Positions 27,145 through 38,604 of a stretch of DNA of 64,000 bases are shown here, piece after piece. The position numbers and the translations under genes are program-made. Source of the DNA: Cenococcum geophilum 1.58 (lineage: Eukaryota > Ascomycota > Dothideomycetes > Gloniales > Gloniaceae); NCBI GenBank assembly GCA_001692895.1, contig KV748215.1, forward strand, positions 1,471,720-1,535,719. Direction: 5' to 3'. Within the stretch, counting starts at the first letter, position 1. Each line of letters starts with the position of its first letter. The notes beneath the pieces were generated by a model. The model saw only the letters and a program-made list of their open reading frames with translations. It made no database searches and was not told the origin of the DNA.

Positions 27145-27974
27145 CTAGTTAAGCAATTATCTTTTTTATAAGACCTTTAATAGCCTAGCGTGTGCGTTAC
27201 TTATACTTATAGTTAGCGTTATTAACCTTAAATTAGTTCTTAACTGCAGCAATTAACTAGTTAAAATGCTATTAAGTAGGACTGCTATTATTAGGTAGTA
27301 ACTTCTTAACTAGGGCGTTAAGATTTATTTAGCGTATATATTTATCATATAACTTATACTTTTTATTAAAGAGGAAACGAGAGGGCTTTATTAGATTAAT
27401 AATACTCTATAAGTTCGCTATTTTCTTAGCTAGCTCATCTAGCTCCTTTATATTAGTATTATTTAATAAAACACTAGTAATTTTATTAAGCTTCTTTTAA
27501 GCTTAGGTATTTAAGTTAAACTAGTCTTTAGCATTTATAGATATCTAATTATTTTAAGGTTTAGAAGGTGGCTTAGATTCAATTAGTATACTTTTAGCGG
27601 TTTTGTCTATACTAGATTTTAAGGCGTTCTGTAGTTATATCGCTAGCGTATTACTATTAGGTATAGCCGCCGGTCTTCTTTTTAAAGATATTATTTTATA
27701 AAAAAATTAAACCGGCTATCCTTTTAAGGAGATTAGTAAGGATTTAAATATAAAGTAAGAATATAGATAGGGAGTCCAATTAATAGAATAATAGGGTATA
27801 TTATATAGATAGACAAATCCTTAAGGGAAAAGGAGGAGTCTATATACGAGGTAAGTAAGGGGTTTCTCTAGGTATATATAGTGTATATATCTTATAGACA
27901 AGTTACCCCTAGGTTGTCCCTAGGTCGCCTATACCTTATAGCTATATAACTATATACTTAGGTTTTACCTAATA
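27145..27974 (-). mobile_element. Family D LTR retrotransposon fossil, copy D1: gag-side fragment plus 5' LTR
   Basis: 27145-27748 matches 32517-33118 of copy D2, and 27749-27974 is the family D LTR. It is truncated on the left by the family A LTR at 27144. Broken and RIP-like. Minus strand by comparison with D2. Confidence 0.82.
27749..27974 (-). repeat. Family D LTR (5' LTR of D1)
   Basis: 226 bp, matching the two D2 LTRs with more RIP-type changes. Confidence 0.85.
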
Positions 27975-27992
27975 GATAATTCGTTATTAAAG

Positions 27993-28217
27993 TATGAGGT
28001 AAGGATATAGATAGGGAGTCTAATAATAGAATAATGGGTATATTGTATAGATAGAGACGAATCCTTAAGGGAAAAGGAGGAGTCTGTGTGCGAGGTAGGA
28101 AGGGTTTTCCCTAGGTATGTGCTCTGCACGTACCTTACGGGCGAGTTAACCCTAGGTTACCCTAGGGTCGCTCGTACCTTATGGCTATATAACTATCTAC
28201 TTAGGTTTTACCTAATA
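27993..28217 (-). repeat. Family D LTR (3' LTR of D2)
   Basis: 225 bp, matching 33119-33343 and 27749-27974. The ends resemble TGTGAGGTAA...TTTTACCTAATA, decayed from TG...CA. Confidence 0.88.
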
Positions 28218-31200
28218 ATGCCCCCCCCCTTTAAAAAGGGTCGTCCCCGATCCTTTATATGCTTAAGCCTTAATAAAACCCTATAAAAACCTTAGTAAGG
28301 AAAAAATTTAGAGGGGAAAGAGTGTCTTAATTTTATATATAGAGACAGGTAGTATATATGCGCGGCGCGAAGATATTAAGGAACTTCAACCGGCGGTTAA
28401 AGTTGTTTAATTGGTTAGATTTACCTTGCTAAGACTCCCCCACATTTAACTAAGCTAGTAGCAATTTTATATGCCCGGTATAGAAAATCCTAATTAGTCC
28501 ATTTAATAGGTAGAGCTAGTAGAGCTTAATACCGTTACCTAAATTTAGTAGACTAGAAATATTCTAAAAGCTTACTTGCGTAGGTAGGTCGCTGGTACCT
28601 TGTGGGTTGGTTATAGGTTATTTATATACAGCTAGATTTATAGACGGTAAGGCTATATACCTATTAAATCCGCCGCTGACCCTACTTTAGCCTTGCGCTA
28701 TACCGGTATAGCGTCATATATACTTTATAGGTAGGTTATAAATTATTTATATATAGCCAGATTAGGACGGTAAGGCTATATACCTATTAGACCCGCCGCT
28801 AACCCATACTTTAGCCTTATACATTATCTGCGTAGTATATATATGGAATAGTATATAAGTTATTAGTATAGGTTACTACTAGCGGGTTACTAGTAGGTTG
28901 TGGACCCCAGTTAAATAGACTTTAGTTATAAACAGGCCTATTTTCTAATATATAAACGATCTGCTTAGCTAGTATAGAGTAACGGATTAGGTCTAGGAAG
29001 GGTGCTTTCTAAATTAAGGCTATAGTTCTTACAGCAATTATTACTTATTCTTTAATCCCTTAGAACGTCCTCTGCTTCGCTTTAATACAGATTATATTTT
29101 AATAGCGGCGCTTACTTTTCGCCTGCGCTTTAGCTATAAGGCTAGGGTATCCCGCTTACAGTACTTATCTAATAGTTATTAACAATTCTTAAGTTCTATC
29201 TCGTATTTCTATTTATTATACTTATTTAGCCATCCTAGCTATTTAATAAGGTACTATAGTTATCTAGCACGATTCTAGTAGGTAATAATTGCTTCTACTT
29301 CCTAGCTGCCTTCCTTAAGCTCTTTTACTGCTAGGGGTTAAAACCTAGAGCGTAACCTATAAGGCTTTAGTAGGGAAATATAGAAGACTAGGTAAAGCTA
29401 TGCTATAGTAGGTAGAAGCTCTAGCTTATATACTTACTGCCCTATATACTCTAGGATCTAAAACGGTCCTATAAACTTATAGTTAAGCTTTTTATAAGGG
29501 CGTTTTGTGCGGATATTCTTAGAGGAGAGTAGGACTTGTTTACTAACGGCGAAATGCTTGGCCAGATAGTAACGATTATAGTATTTTACTTAAAGCTGTT
29601 AGGCGTGCATTATTGACGCCGCCGCTACCTTATATGTGAGGCGCAGGCGTTATAGATGCGTCTCTGCAAGTTTAATATTTATTAACTTAAACCCCTTCCT
29701 ACCTTACTGGGCGTCTTAGACGCCGTCTAGGACTACATCTAGGATGTTTAGCAGCTAGCTATAGGCGAGCTTAATAGGGGAACGCTTTATTATGGCATAG
29801 ACCTTAGAGTTATAGATAAAGGCTACTTCTTTAAGTAGGGAGGCCTAATTAGACTGTTCCTAGTTTGTAAATATATATAGGTATACCTTAAGCTCCTAGT
29901 TCTGACGCTCTATCTAACTATCTATCTACGGGTAAAATGCGGTGCTAAGTTTACGTTAAACGCGGAGATAGTAGCATATAGTGCTTTAGTACTCGCTTAT
30001 AAATATACTACCCCTATTAAGGATAATATTATTTAGAGGGTTTATTTATATAAAGACTCTAAATAAGAGTTTTGCGAGTTGTATAGCATTAATTATCTTA
30101 TGCACTAGATAGTAACGTACTAGCTTTATAAAACGGTCTATAAGGATAAAAACGGAGTTATACTCTATACTATTAGGAGTTTTAGACTCTAGGAGATCTG
30201 TAATAAAATTAAATAAATAATGCCACTAGGCTTAGATGGGGGCCTAGAGAGGCTATAGCTTACTATAGAGTTTATAGCGGCGCGATTTGGAGCGTTAGCA
30301 AGTATTATAATTATTTAGGTATTTACGGAGGTCCTAAGTAAGGCCGTTCTAAGCGTACTTTCGTGCGATTACCTTAAAGGTACAGTTAAAACCATAGTGG
30401 CCGCCTATAGGATTATTATAATTCTGCTTAAGGATCTCCTATTATAATAGTGTGTAATTTAGCACCTAAACCTTATTATTTTGCCTTAAGAGTCCTTAAT
30501 TATTAAGGGTATAGTCCTTATTACTGGCAGGAACTTATTTTTAGGTTAACTAATTATATATAGAGCGTATAAAGGCGTCCCTTTTTTATACTCCGCGAAT
30601 AAAATTAACTAGTGACTTAGGGGGGTGTTTTATAAACGCCGTTTTGGCTAAAGTAGCTACTACTACCTCTTGCCGTAGCATAAGACTTTACGTAAAGTTA
30701 GTGCTAGAGAAGTAATATATAATATATAGGTAACTTATTAGGTTATTACGGGGGACCGTAACCTAGGCTAAGGGGTCTTCCCTAGGGTTAAGCGCTATTA
30801 GGTTAGTTAAAGTGGTTTTAAAGAGAATAGTAGGACGCTCTAATCCGCCGGCGCTAAGTTCGCGAGGGTTGCTTATATGCTACACGCATGCTACTTACTG
30901 GTTTAGTGTAGTAGCACTAGGGCCGCCTATAAGGCCCATAACCCGCAACTTTTGCTATAATATAGGCAGCATAGTATTAAGGATTGTCCTCTTACTATTA
31001 TTTTTAAAGCCTTTAGTATAATCCGGGCGCCGGGATAGTATATTAGTAGGATTTATCTTACCTAGCTTATATTTAATCTTAAAATTAAACTTAGCTAGTT
31101 CTTTAGCGTACCAGGTCTAGCGAGTAAATAAGCTTTTAGTAGTTATAAAGTACTTAAGATTGTTATAATTATAGAGCACGCGTGTTATATACGCGGTATA

Positions 31201-33118
31201 TTTAAGGTAATAGCGCCACGTCTTAAAGCATTGCACTATAGCGAGTAGTTCTTTATTATATGTATTATACTATACTTTTAGGCTAGTAAGCTTCTAACTA
31301 TAATAAGCGATCAGGTGCTAGTGGAGTTAATCTCCCTACCTTAAAGGCTGCAGAAGTATACCGCTATAGGTATAGTTAGAAGCGTTAGTAATTACTATTA
31401 AGGGTAAATTAAGGTTAAAGTGATGAAGTAGAGGAGCCTATATAAACGCAGCGTATAGCTTATAAAACGCCTACTATGCGTTATTAAGCTAGGACCAGGG
31501 TTAATACCATTTAGTAGGCCCTTTTAACTTACGCTTCTTCTTCTTCTCCCTATCTAATATTAGGTCGCGATGTGCCTATATAAGGTATGCGTATAGGGGG
31601 TATATGGTATCTAAGTAGTTCCAGATAAATCGCCTATAGAAGTTAGTAAAGCTAAGGAAGATTTAGATATCCCTATAGAACTTAGGCTTAGGCCATTCCT
31701 TAATAGCTTTTACACGGTTAGGGTCTATTATAATACCCCTAGGGGTAATAATAAAGCCTAGGAACTTAACGTTCTTAGTGTAAAAGATGCATTTTAATAG
31801 TTTGGCGTATAGGCCCTAAGCGTGGAGCTGTCGTAGTACCTACTTAACGTGCTTAATATACTTATCCTTGTTATTTAAGTAGATAAAAATATTATCTAGG
31901 TAAACCACGTAGATGGTGTCTACTAGGGTTTCTAGAGCTTTATAAATGTAGCTCTGGAAAGTTATAGGGGCGTTAGTAAGACTAAAAGGCATTACTAGGT
32001 ACTTGAAGTGCCCGTAGCGTGTCTTAAATGCGGTCTTTTATTCATCGCCCTTTTTGGGTTCTATTCCCTAAGCCTAAGTCTATAAAGCCTGTGCTGCGAC
32101 CACGCTTTGTACGCGATAATTTGCTGCTGCTACTTACGCGATCTTCTACGAGCTTCGTGGTATTGAGCAATTGCTCTACACAGCGGATTTCGTTAAAGAG
32201 GTCTTTAGCGGTTCTTACCCGTTAGGTAAAGTTCTAGCGGAAAAGCTCTGCTTATAGGTAGGCTGGGAGATATAAGAACTAAAAGTCTACCTATTATTTA
32301 GGATTAATAAAAGGGGTATATAAGAAGAGGTCCTCTAAGCTATATATACGGGCTAGGAAGATATTAAACCTCTAGTTCTCCTTTATAATAGCTATATAGT
32401 ACATTATAGCGTTATTAAAGCGTCTTACTATAGGGTTCCTAATTTAATCTTAGACTATAGTCTTAAATTCATCCTATAGTAAAGGACCCTTATTCTTAGT
32501 GCCTAACCAGCAATAAACTAGTTAGGTAATTATCTTCTCTTTTATAAAACCTTTAATAGCCTAGCGCGTGCGTTGCTTATAGTTGTAGTTAGCGTTATTA
32601 ACCTTAAATCGGTTTTTAACTACGGCAATCTACCAGTTAAAATGCTATTAAGTAATACCGCTAATATTAGGTAGTAACTTCTTAACTAGGGCGTTAAGAT
32701 TTATTTAGCGTATGTGTTTACTATATAACTTATACTCTTTACTAAAGAGGCGATAGGAGGGCTTTATTAAATTAATAATGCTTTATAAGTTGGCTATTTT
32801 CTTAGCTAGCTTATCTAGCTCCTTTATATTAGCGGTATTAGGTAGGACGCTAGTAACCTTACTAAGCTCTTATTAAGCCTAAGTATATAAATTAAACTAG
32901 TCTTTAGCGTTCGTAGATGTCTAATCATTTTAAGATTTAAAAAATGGCTTAGATACTACTGGTATGCTTTAGCAGTTTTGTCTATACTAGATCCTAAGGC
33001 GTTCTACGGTTATATTGCTAGCGTATTACCATTAGGTGCAGGTATCGGTTTTCTTTTTAGAGGTATTATAGAAAAATTAAACCGGCTATCCTCCTAAGGG
33101 GATTAGTAAGGATTTAAA

Positions 33119-33343
33119 TGTGAGGTAAGAAGGTAAATAGGGAGTCTAATAATAGAATAATGGGTATATTGTATAGACAGAGACGAATCCTTAAGGGAAA
33201 AGGAGGAGTCTGTGTGCGAGGTAGGAAGGGTTTTTCCTAGGTACGTGCTCTGCACGTGCCTTACGGGCAAGTCACCCCTAGGTTACCCTAGGGTCGCCTA
33301 TACCTTACGGCTATATAACTATCTACTTAGGTTTTACCTAATA
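33119..33343 (-). repeat. Family D LTR (5' LTR of D2)
   Basis: 225 bp partner of 27993-28217, followed by TAAAG, the second copy of the target duplication. A 77 bp piece of the same LTR forms the end of the MFS gene at 54645-54721. Confidence 0.88.
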
Positions 33344-33348
33344 TAAAG

Positions 33349-33960
33349 TAAATATAATAGTATTTATTAAATAAACTCCTATACCTCTCTAAAGTAGAAT
33401 ATTACTAGCCTACCATAATAGGCAATAGGTTTAGCTTTACTACTATAGTTATATAAGGTTAAAGTATTATATTCGTTTATAGGATGCTATATTTAAAGTC
33501 TAAGTCTTCCTATAAAGGCGACTATATTAGTACTAGTAAATTATTAAAGGGTGTAAGATTAAACGTATTCTAGTAAGATAACTCTATTTATACCGCTAAA
33601 GAAATTACCTAGTAGGTTTAAATTAGCCTACTAAATTAGTTCTAATAAATAGTTAAAGAATATAGTATTAAATGTATTATAACTACGCTAAAGATTAAAA
33701 GGGCGTAGGGTTAGTCTAATTAAGTAACTATATGGGTCCTACTTTAAACAGATCTCTATATAGCTATAAGTATAGTTATAAGGGTTACTAAAGAATTACT
33801 AAAGGATTACTAAAGGACTATAAGGAGTCCCTAATAATATAAATAGGCTAGCTTAATAGTCTTTACTATCTAGTAAGTCCTCCTTTTAAGTAATAGTAAC
33901 TAGGCATGTTTTTACTTCTAGTTATGATTTTCTATAGCTAACCTTAATATAAATAGTTAA
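33349..33960. repeat. RIP-scarred unclassified repeat remnant
   Basis: This is TpA-rich sequence with the same look as the element fossils to its left, but it matches no other part of the window that I could find. Composition changes sharply to gene-island type near 33960. No frame reads for long. It probably descends from another mobile element. Confidence 0.5.
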
Positions 33961-34171
33961 CTTAAACTAGCGCAGATTTGCGCGAGCCGCTGAGGGCAAT
34001 TTTGCTCACCCAGATGCGGGGTGGAGGGTGCGCAGATTTGCTCGGCTAGGGTGCGCAAAAATGCGCAGGCGACTGAAGCTCCCTCCTGGTCAAATGTTTT
34101 ATTTCACCAGTCGCGCTCGATTTTGACTGTAATACGCGCACTCATGTTTTCTCTTTGACAAAGTTCTCCCA
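33961..34171 (+). promoter_or_regulatory. GPI13 upstream region with GCGCA repeats
   Basis: This 211 bp upstream region has three related copies of GCGCA-(A/G)A-type motifs at about 33973-33988, 34031-34043 and 34052-34063, the first and last being partly self-complementary. They may be transcription-factor sites. That is inference only. Confidence 0.3.
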
Positions 34172-37100
34172 ATGGATGATGGCAAGTCTTTGCCGTCGTA
34201 CGAGGGCCTGGCAGCCGCCTTTGCGAAGGCCAAAGCTGAAAAGGAGAAAGAGGAAGCTCAGGGACTGAGGAGCAGAACCGCAGACGCAAAGGCATCTAAC
34301 AAGCAAGGAGAGCTTCGCTTCAAGGCTTCGCACGGCCTATTAATTGCCTTCTTCTCTTGGATTTTGTAAAACTTATGCCAGCTAATTGTGTATATTGAGT
34401 TACCTTTCGCTAATAAACTCCAGTCTACTGCATCTACTCGGCATCTATCTGTTTACAAGTGGTTTCCTGCTCACGAGGCTAGTATTAGAACAAAAATCCC
34501 AGTGTTCTATGCCCCCAGCCGCTCTCACGCATGCATACGAGCCTGGATCACCCGATAGGGGTTGCTGGCATCCTAAGTCTTTCGAGAAAGCTATTGTTAT
34601 CATTGTCGACGCACTTCGTTACGATTTCACAGTCCCTTTTCAACCCGTAAACAGCAATGACAGGCCTCATCACTTCCACGAGTCCATCCCCATATTCTAT
34701 GAGACAGCCATACAGCATCCAAATAACGCCTTCCTCCTACCTTTCATCGCAGATCCCCCGACAACTACCTTGCAGAGGCTGAAAGGTCTAACAACTGGAA
34801 CCCTACCCACATTCATTGATGCTGGTTCCAATTTTGCCGGAACTGCTATAGATGAGGATAATCTGGTTGCTCAATTACGGGATGCCAGCAGGAGAATTGT
34901 ACACCTAGGAGATGATACTTGGCAAGCCCTTTTTCCAGGCTACTTTGAACCGAATCTCACAAGAGCCTATGATTCTTTGAACGTTTGGGACTTACATACT
35001 GTGGACAATGGAGTCACCGAGCATATCTTTCCCTTATTACATCCGTCCAACACCAGTAGATGGGACGTAATATTTGGACATTATCTCGGAGTTGATCACG
35101 CCGGTCACAGATACGGACCGGATCACCCCGCAATGACAGCAAAGTTAAAACAAATGGACGAAGTCTTCCGTCAGATGATTGAGCTTCTCGACGAAACGAC
35201 ATTGCTTGTTGTTATGGGAGATCATGGAATGGATGCAAAAGGTGACCATGGTGGGGAGTCCGACGATGAAATTCAAGCAGCTCTATGGATGTATTCTAAG
35301 AGGAACTTTTTTGGTCGTACTTCGCCTACATATCAGAAACCCCCGAATACCGCAAAAGAAAGACCCGTAGCTCAAATTGATCTTGTTCCTACTCTGTCGC
35401 TCTTATTGGGCATGCCTATCCCATTCAACAATCTGGGCGCTCCTATTGAAGAGGCTTTTGTAGGTACAAGTGGGGGGGATTACGAGAATTTGGCGGCAGT
35501 AAATCGATTGGCGGCCGCTCAGATTTACCGTTACCAACATGAGTATGCTCTCGCTCGAGGATTGGACAACAACGCCAGATCAAGCTCGCTTTCTTTATGG
35601 GCAGCCGCTAGCGAGGCTTGGGATTTCATTGCACAAACTAAAAAGCCTTCTCAAAAGCACTGGCTGGAGGTCTTCTCATTGTTCTCGGCCTATCAAGTCG
35701 AAACTCTGAGCATTTGCCGCGCTTTGTGGGCCAGATTTGATATAACAAGCATGATCCATGGGATTGAAATTTTAGCCATTTCCCTTGTCATTCTTGTAGT
35801 GTACGCTCGCGGGCTGGAGGGAGACAGGACCGAACTAACACCCGTACTCCTTTTGAGGAGCATGATTGGCACAATTTTAGGTGCTTTAAGTGGTGCAATC
35901 CTAGGGTTCGGGATTCCCTCTTTTCCTCTAGAACACACCTTGGTCTTTTGCACAGCCGTAGGAGGCGGGGCAGGGATGTTTTCTGCGTTCTGGCACATTC
36001 GCCGGAGGCTCGTCTCTCCCCTACCGAAAACAATCTGGGGTTGGGTGAGCGTGATATTTACCATTTTTTTGTCCGCAGGGTTCGCCTCAAACTCTTTTAC
36101 GATCTGGGAGGACGAAATTCTGCTGCATTTTCTGTGCACATTTGGTCTCCTTATGCTACTATCTTCCTTTCGGCAAACCAACCTCATCGATAAAGCACTC
36201 GGTTGCTACCACTCGATTCTGTTCATCGCCCTTACTCGCATTTCTTCTCTATCCCGCCTCTGTCGGGAAGAACAGATGCCCTTCTGCAAATCGACATACT
36301 ATTCTTCAGCCACATCATCGACCTCAGCAATGTGGCAGTTGACAATTCCATTTCTCATGGCATTCACACTCCCGAATATCATTCGCTCTTACTACAAAGG
36401 GACACGTTCGTACCAAGGTTCTGCGGTTTTGTGGATTGATTTTGCTCTTCGGACTGGGTTGCTCTTGAGTGCTGCTTTCTGGACGATGGATGCCGCAGAC
36501 GATGGTGATTGGTTCAAGGGACATGGCGGCACACTCAAGACTATCAAAATCATCGTGGCACAAATCGTCTTTGCCATAGCTCTTGCAGCTGGATACTCTA
36601 CGTTTTCATGGGCCGCGCCTTTGCTCAGCATTGAGACGAAATCGAAATCGCGTGCCGAAGATGACGAGGATCCATCGCGGCAGGTAGTCTCCGAAGGCGG
36701 TAGCTCATCAATCACAATCCTAGGCTACGCCAATGTTCATGGTTCACGCTATGGCCTCTTGATCACTATGTGGCTCCTCGCCATTATCTTAGTTCAGAAG
36801 CCCATGGGCGGCGGGGCTATCGGTCTTCTTGGTTGGCAGATCTTCTCTCTGTTTGAAATTGTGGACACCAACAAGCTCTCTGATACACCAGTGGGTCCCG
36901 TGGTCCTTGGGTTGCTGGGTTCATTTCATTTCTTTAAAACCGGCCATCAAGCAACTCTTTCATCCATCCAATGGGAAAGCGCATTCATTCCACTCAGGTC
37001 GATCAAATATCCATGGTCACCTCTTCTTGTAGCGCTAAATACTTTTGGTGCACAAATCCTCTGTACTATTGCGGTCCCGGCAGTTGTCCTATGGAAGCAA

Positions 37101-37361
37101 CCACCGAAAAAGAAGGGATTGCTTGGCGATGTTGCAAAAGCAATGGCAACGCATTTATTATTTTATGCTATCATCAACCTTGCCACAACGATGTGGGCCG
37201 GTTGGCTCAGACGTCATCTAATGCTCTATAGAATCTTCAGTCCAAGATTCATGGCCGGCGCCGTCGTACTGCTCATTGTCGATATTGTTGGGATTTTCAT
37301 TGCGATTGGTGGGACGCGACTGAGCTTTCTAAGTGTTGCAGAAGTTTTTGGGTGGAGCTGA
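34172..37361 (+). CDS. GPI13: GPI ethanolamine phosphate transferase 3 (PIG-O/Gpi13), two exons
   Basis: This is an ER membrane enzyme that transfers ethanolamine phosphate to the third mannose of the GPI anchor precursor, the step that later joins the anchor to protein. Exon 1 is 34172-34365 and exon 2 is 34424-37361. Splicing out 34366-34423 joins the frame exactly and gives 1043 residues, the usual size. The N-terminus has a cytosolic Lys/Glu/Ala-rich part (residues 1-50), then a membrane segment spanning the splice site that leads into LLHLLGIYLF. The lumenal alkaline-phosphatase-like domain follows: VDALRYDF (D127 and D132, metal site), TTTLQRLKGLTTG (likely nucleophile Thr), FIDAGSNFAG, GDDTW, HYLGVDHAGHRYGPDHP, and MGDHGMDAKGDHGG. 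The C-terminal half (from about residue 490) is strongly hydrophobic, with many membrane segments as in PIG-O. The wording VWDLHTVDNG marks it as Gpi13 rather than Gpi7 or Mcd4. It converges with the gene at 38605-41235. Confidence 0.95.
34366..34423 (+). other. Intron of GPI13
   Basis: 58 bp. Donor GTAAAACT, branch-like GCTAATAAAC about 15 bases before acceptor CCAG. Splicing restores the conserved membrane segment, with codon TT|T for Phe65. Confidence 0.9.
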
Positions 37362-38604
37362 AGTCCCGTACGTCTTGGTGACCAGAAGAGCGTTCTTAGA
37401 ACGTGACAGGCACTCAGTATTCTGTACGCTAGCATTTTGCATCGCACCGGCGTTCTTCCCTCCTGGGTATCTGCCAGATTTCCATTACAGCGTGACATTT
37501 CTTGGCTAGCCTCTGCATTCCTAACATCAAAAATTTCAGGTTGTAAGCATTGCTCAGATTATCCGTTAAACAAAAAGGGTGATATTCATTTTCTGGACAG
37601 TATTTGTGAGGCAGCACTTGCTGGGATAACGACTCCGAAATTACCTGACACTAAAAGTATGACAAGCCGCGCTCTTGATTCAGACTTAATGGGGCGTAGC
37701 CCATAACCTAGGACTTAGTAAATTTATCATTTGTAACTCTCTAACAAGAAGCACAATAACATCATTTGACGATTTCGCATTTCCTTATTTCAACTAGTTT
37801 TTTTACCTAAACGGTCTAATTTCATTAGCTTTACTATTAAAATTTAAACCAACCCAGCCTTTTATTCTTGCCTTTAACTTATCTAAAAATACTCCTCAGA
37901 GAGCCAGTGGATATTCACGGAGGAAACATCACCAAGGTACGTGAATTATTCTCTTTCTTATCTGAGTAGGTTTGCAATCAATAGCTGGTTCTCGAATAGC
38001 CTCTGCGATTGTCTGTGGACGATTTGAGTAAGCGTAGAAGTCCTCTGCAGATGTTTGATAGCGTCAATATTGTCTCTAAGGGCTACTGGCATTTTCCATA
38101 TTCAATTCTACTGTATTTCTCGGCATAGCCTTTCCAAATTTCGCCTATGCTCGGTCCTAAATGCCATTGGAAATAAAGGAAGGGGTATAATTGTAGGAGA
38201 GGAGTCGAACAGGCCAACAATTTACCGGTTTTACGAGAGCAGTGACCACCGAATCTATCAGTTGATTCAATTCATTATGATAGAGACATGTATATATATC
38301 GATAGAAGCAGGTATCAAAATGTAGACTTGAAGTCAGAAAATGGACTGGGCAAGGCCCTCTAGCTCTATCGCGGAATGCCAAAGAAACTCAGGATTTCTA
38401 TGCAGGCGCCTGTGGCTGTTGAATCCACACCAAGCGTATTGAAGTAATAAATATAAATGTTACGCTGAGTCCTGACCTAGGGATTAGAACAGCTGCTCAG
38501 CTGCCAGACTTCCTCGATTACAATCTCGTGCGTAATTAGTCTATTCCCACTTACCGCTTCAAATAGCAATTGTTTCCTCCCGAAACAACCGGACATAAAA
38601 TAGG
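37362..38604. other. Intergenic region between convergent GPI13 and PABA synthase genes
   Basis: 1.2 kb with balanced composition and an AT-rich part at about 37720-37900 that should hold 3' ends. The few short frames here lack codon bias or similarity that I can recognise. I see no gene. Confidence 0.6.

Larger units (their letters stand above)
27993..33343 (-). mobile_element. Family D Ty3/Gypsy LTR retrotransposon fossil, copy D2, whole in outline
   Basis: LTRs at 27993-28217 and 33119-33343 (225 bp each) are flanked by the perfect 5-bp duplication TAAAG (27988-27992 and 33344-33348). On the minus strand a reverse transcriptase region reads around 31600-32100, including an FTNFYRRFI-type motif near 31625-31655. 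A C-run at 28221-28229 is a minus-strand polypurine tract beside the 3' LTR. gag lies toward 32500-33100. At 5351 bp it is a usual Ty3/Gypsy length. Broken with many breaks. The two LTRs differ at relatively few sites, so it is probably younger than family A. Confidence 0.88.

Noticed and set aside
31750-32230. Host gene at 32028-32225
   Set aside because: The frame lies antisense within family D2 pol. The better composition is listed instead as a low-RIP patch.
35693-36187. 164-codon minus-strand frame
   Set aside because: Antisense shadow of GPI13 exon 2.
38055-38363. 102-codon frame between GPI13 and the PABA gene
   Set aside because: No similarity or codon pattern, and it lies in the shared 3' region of two convergent genes.
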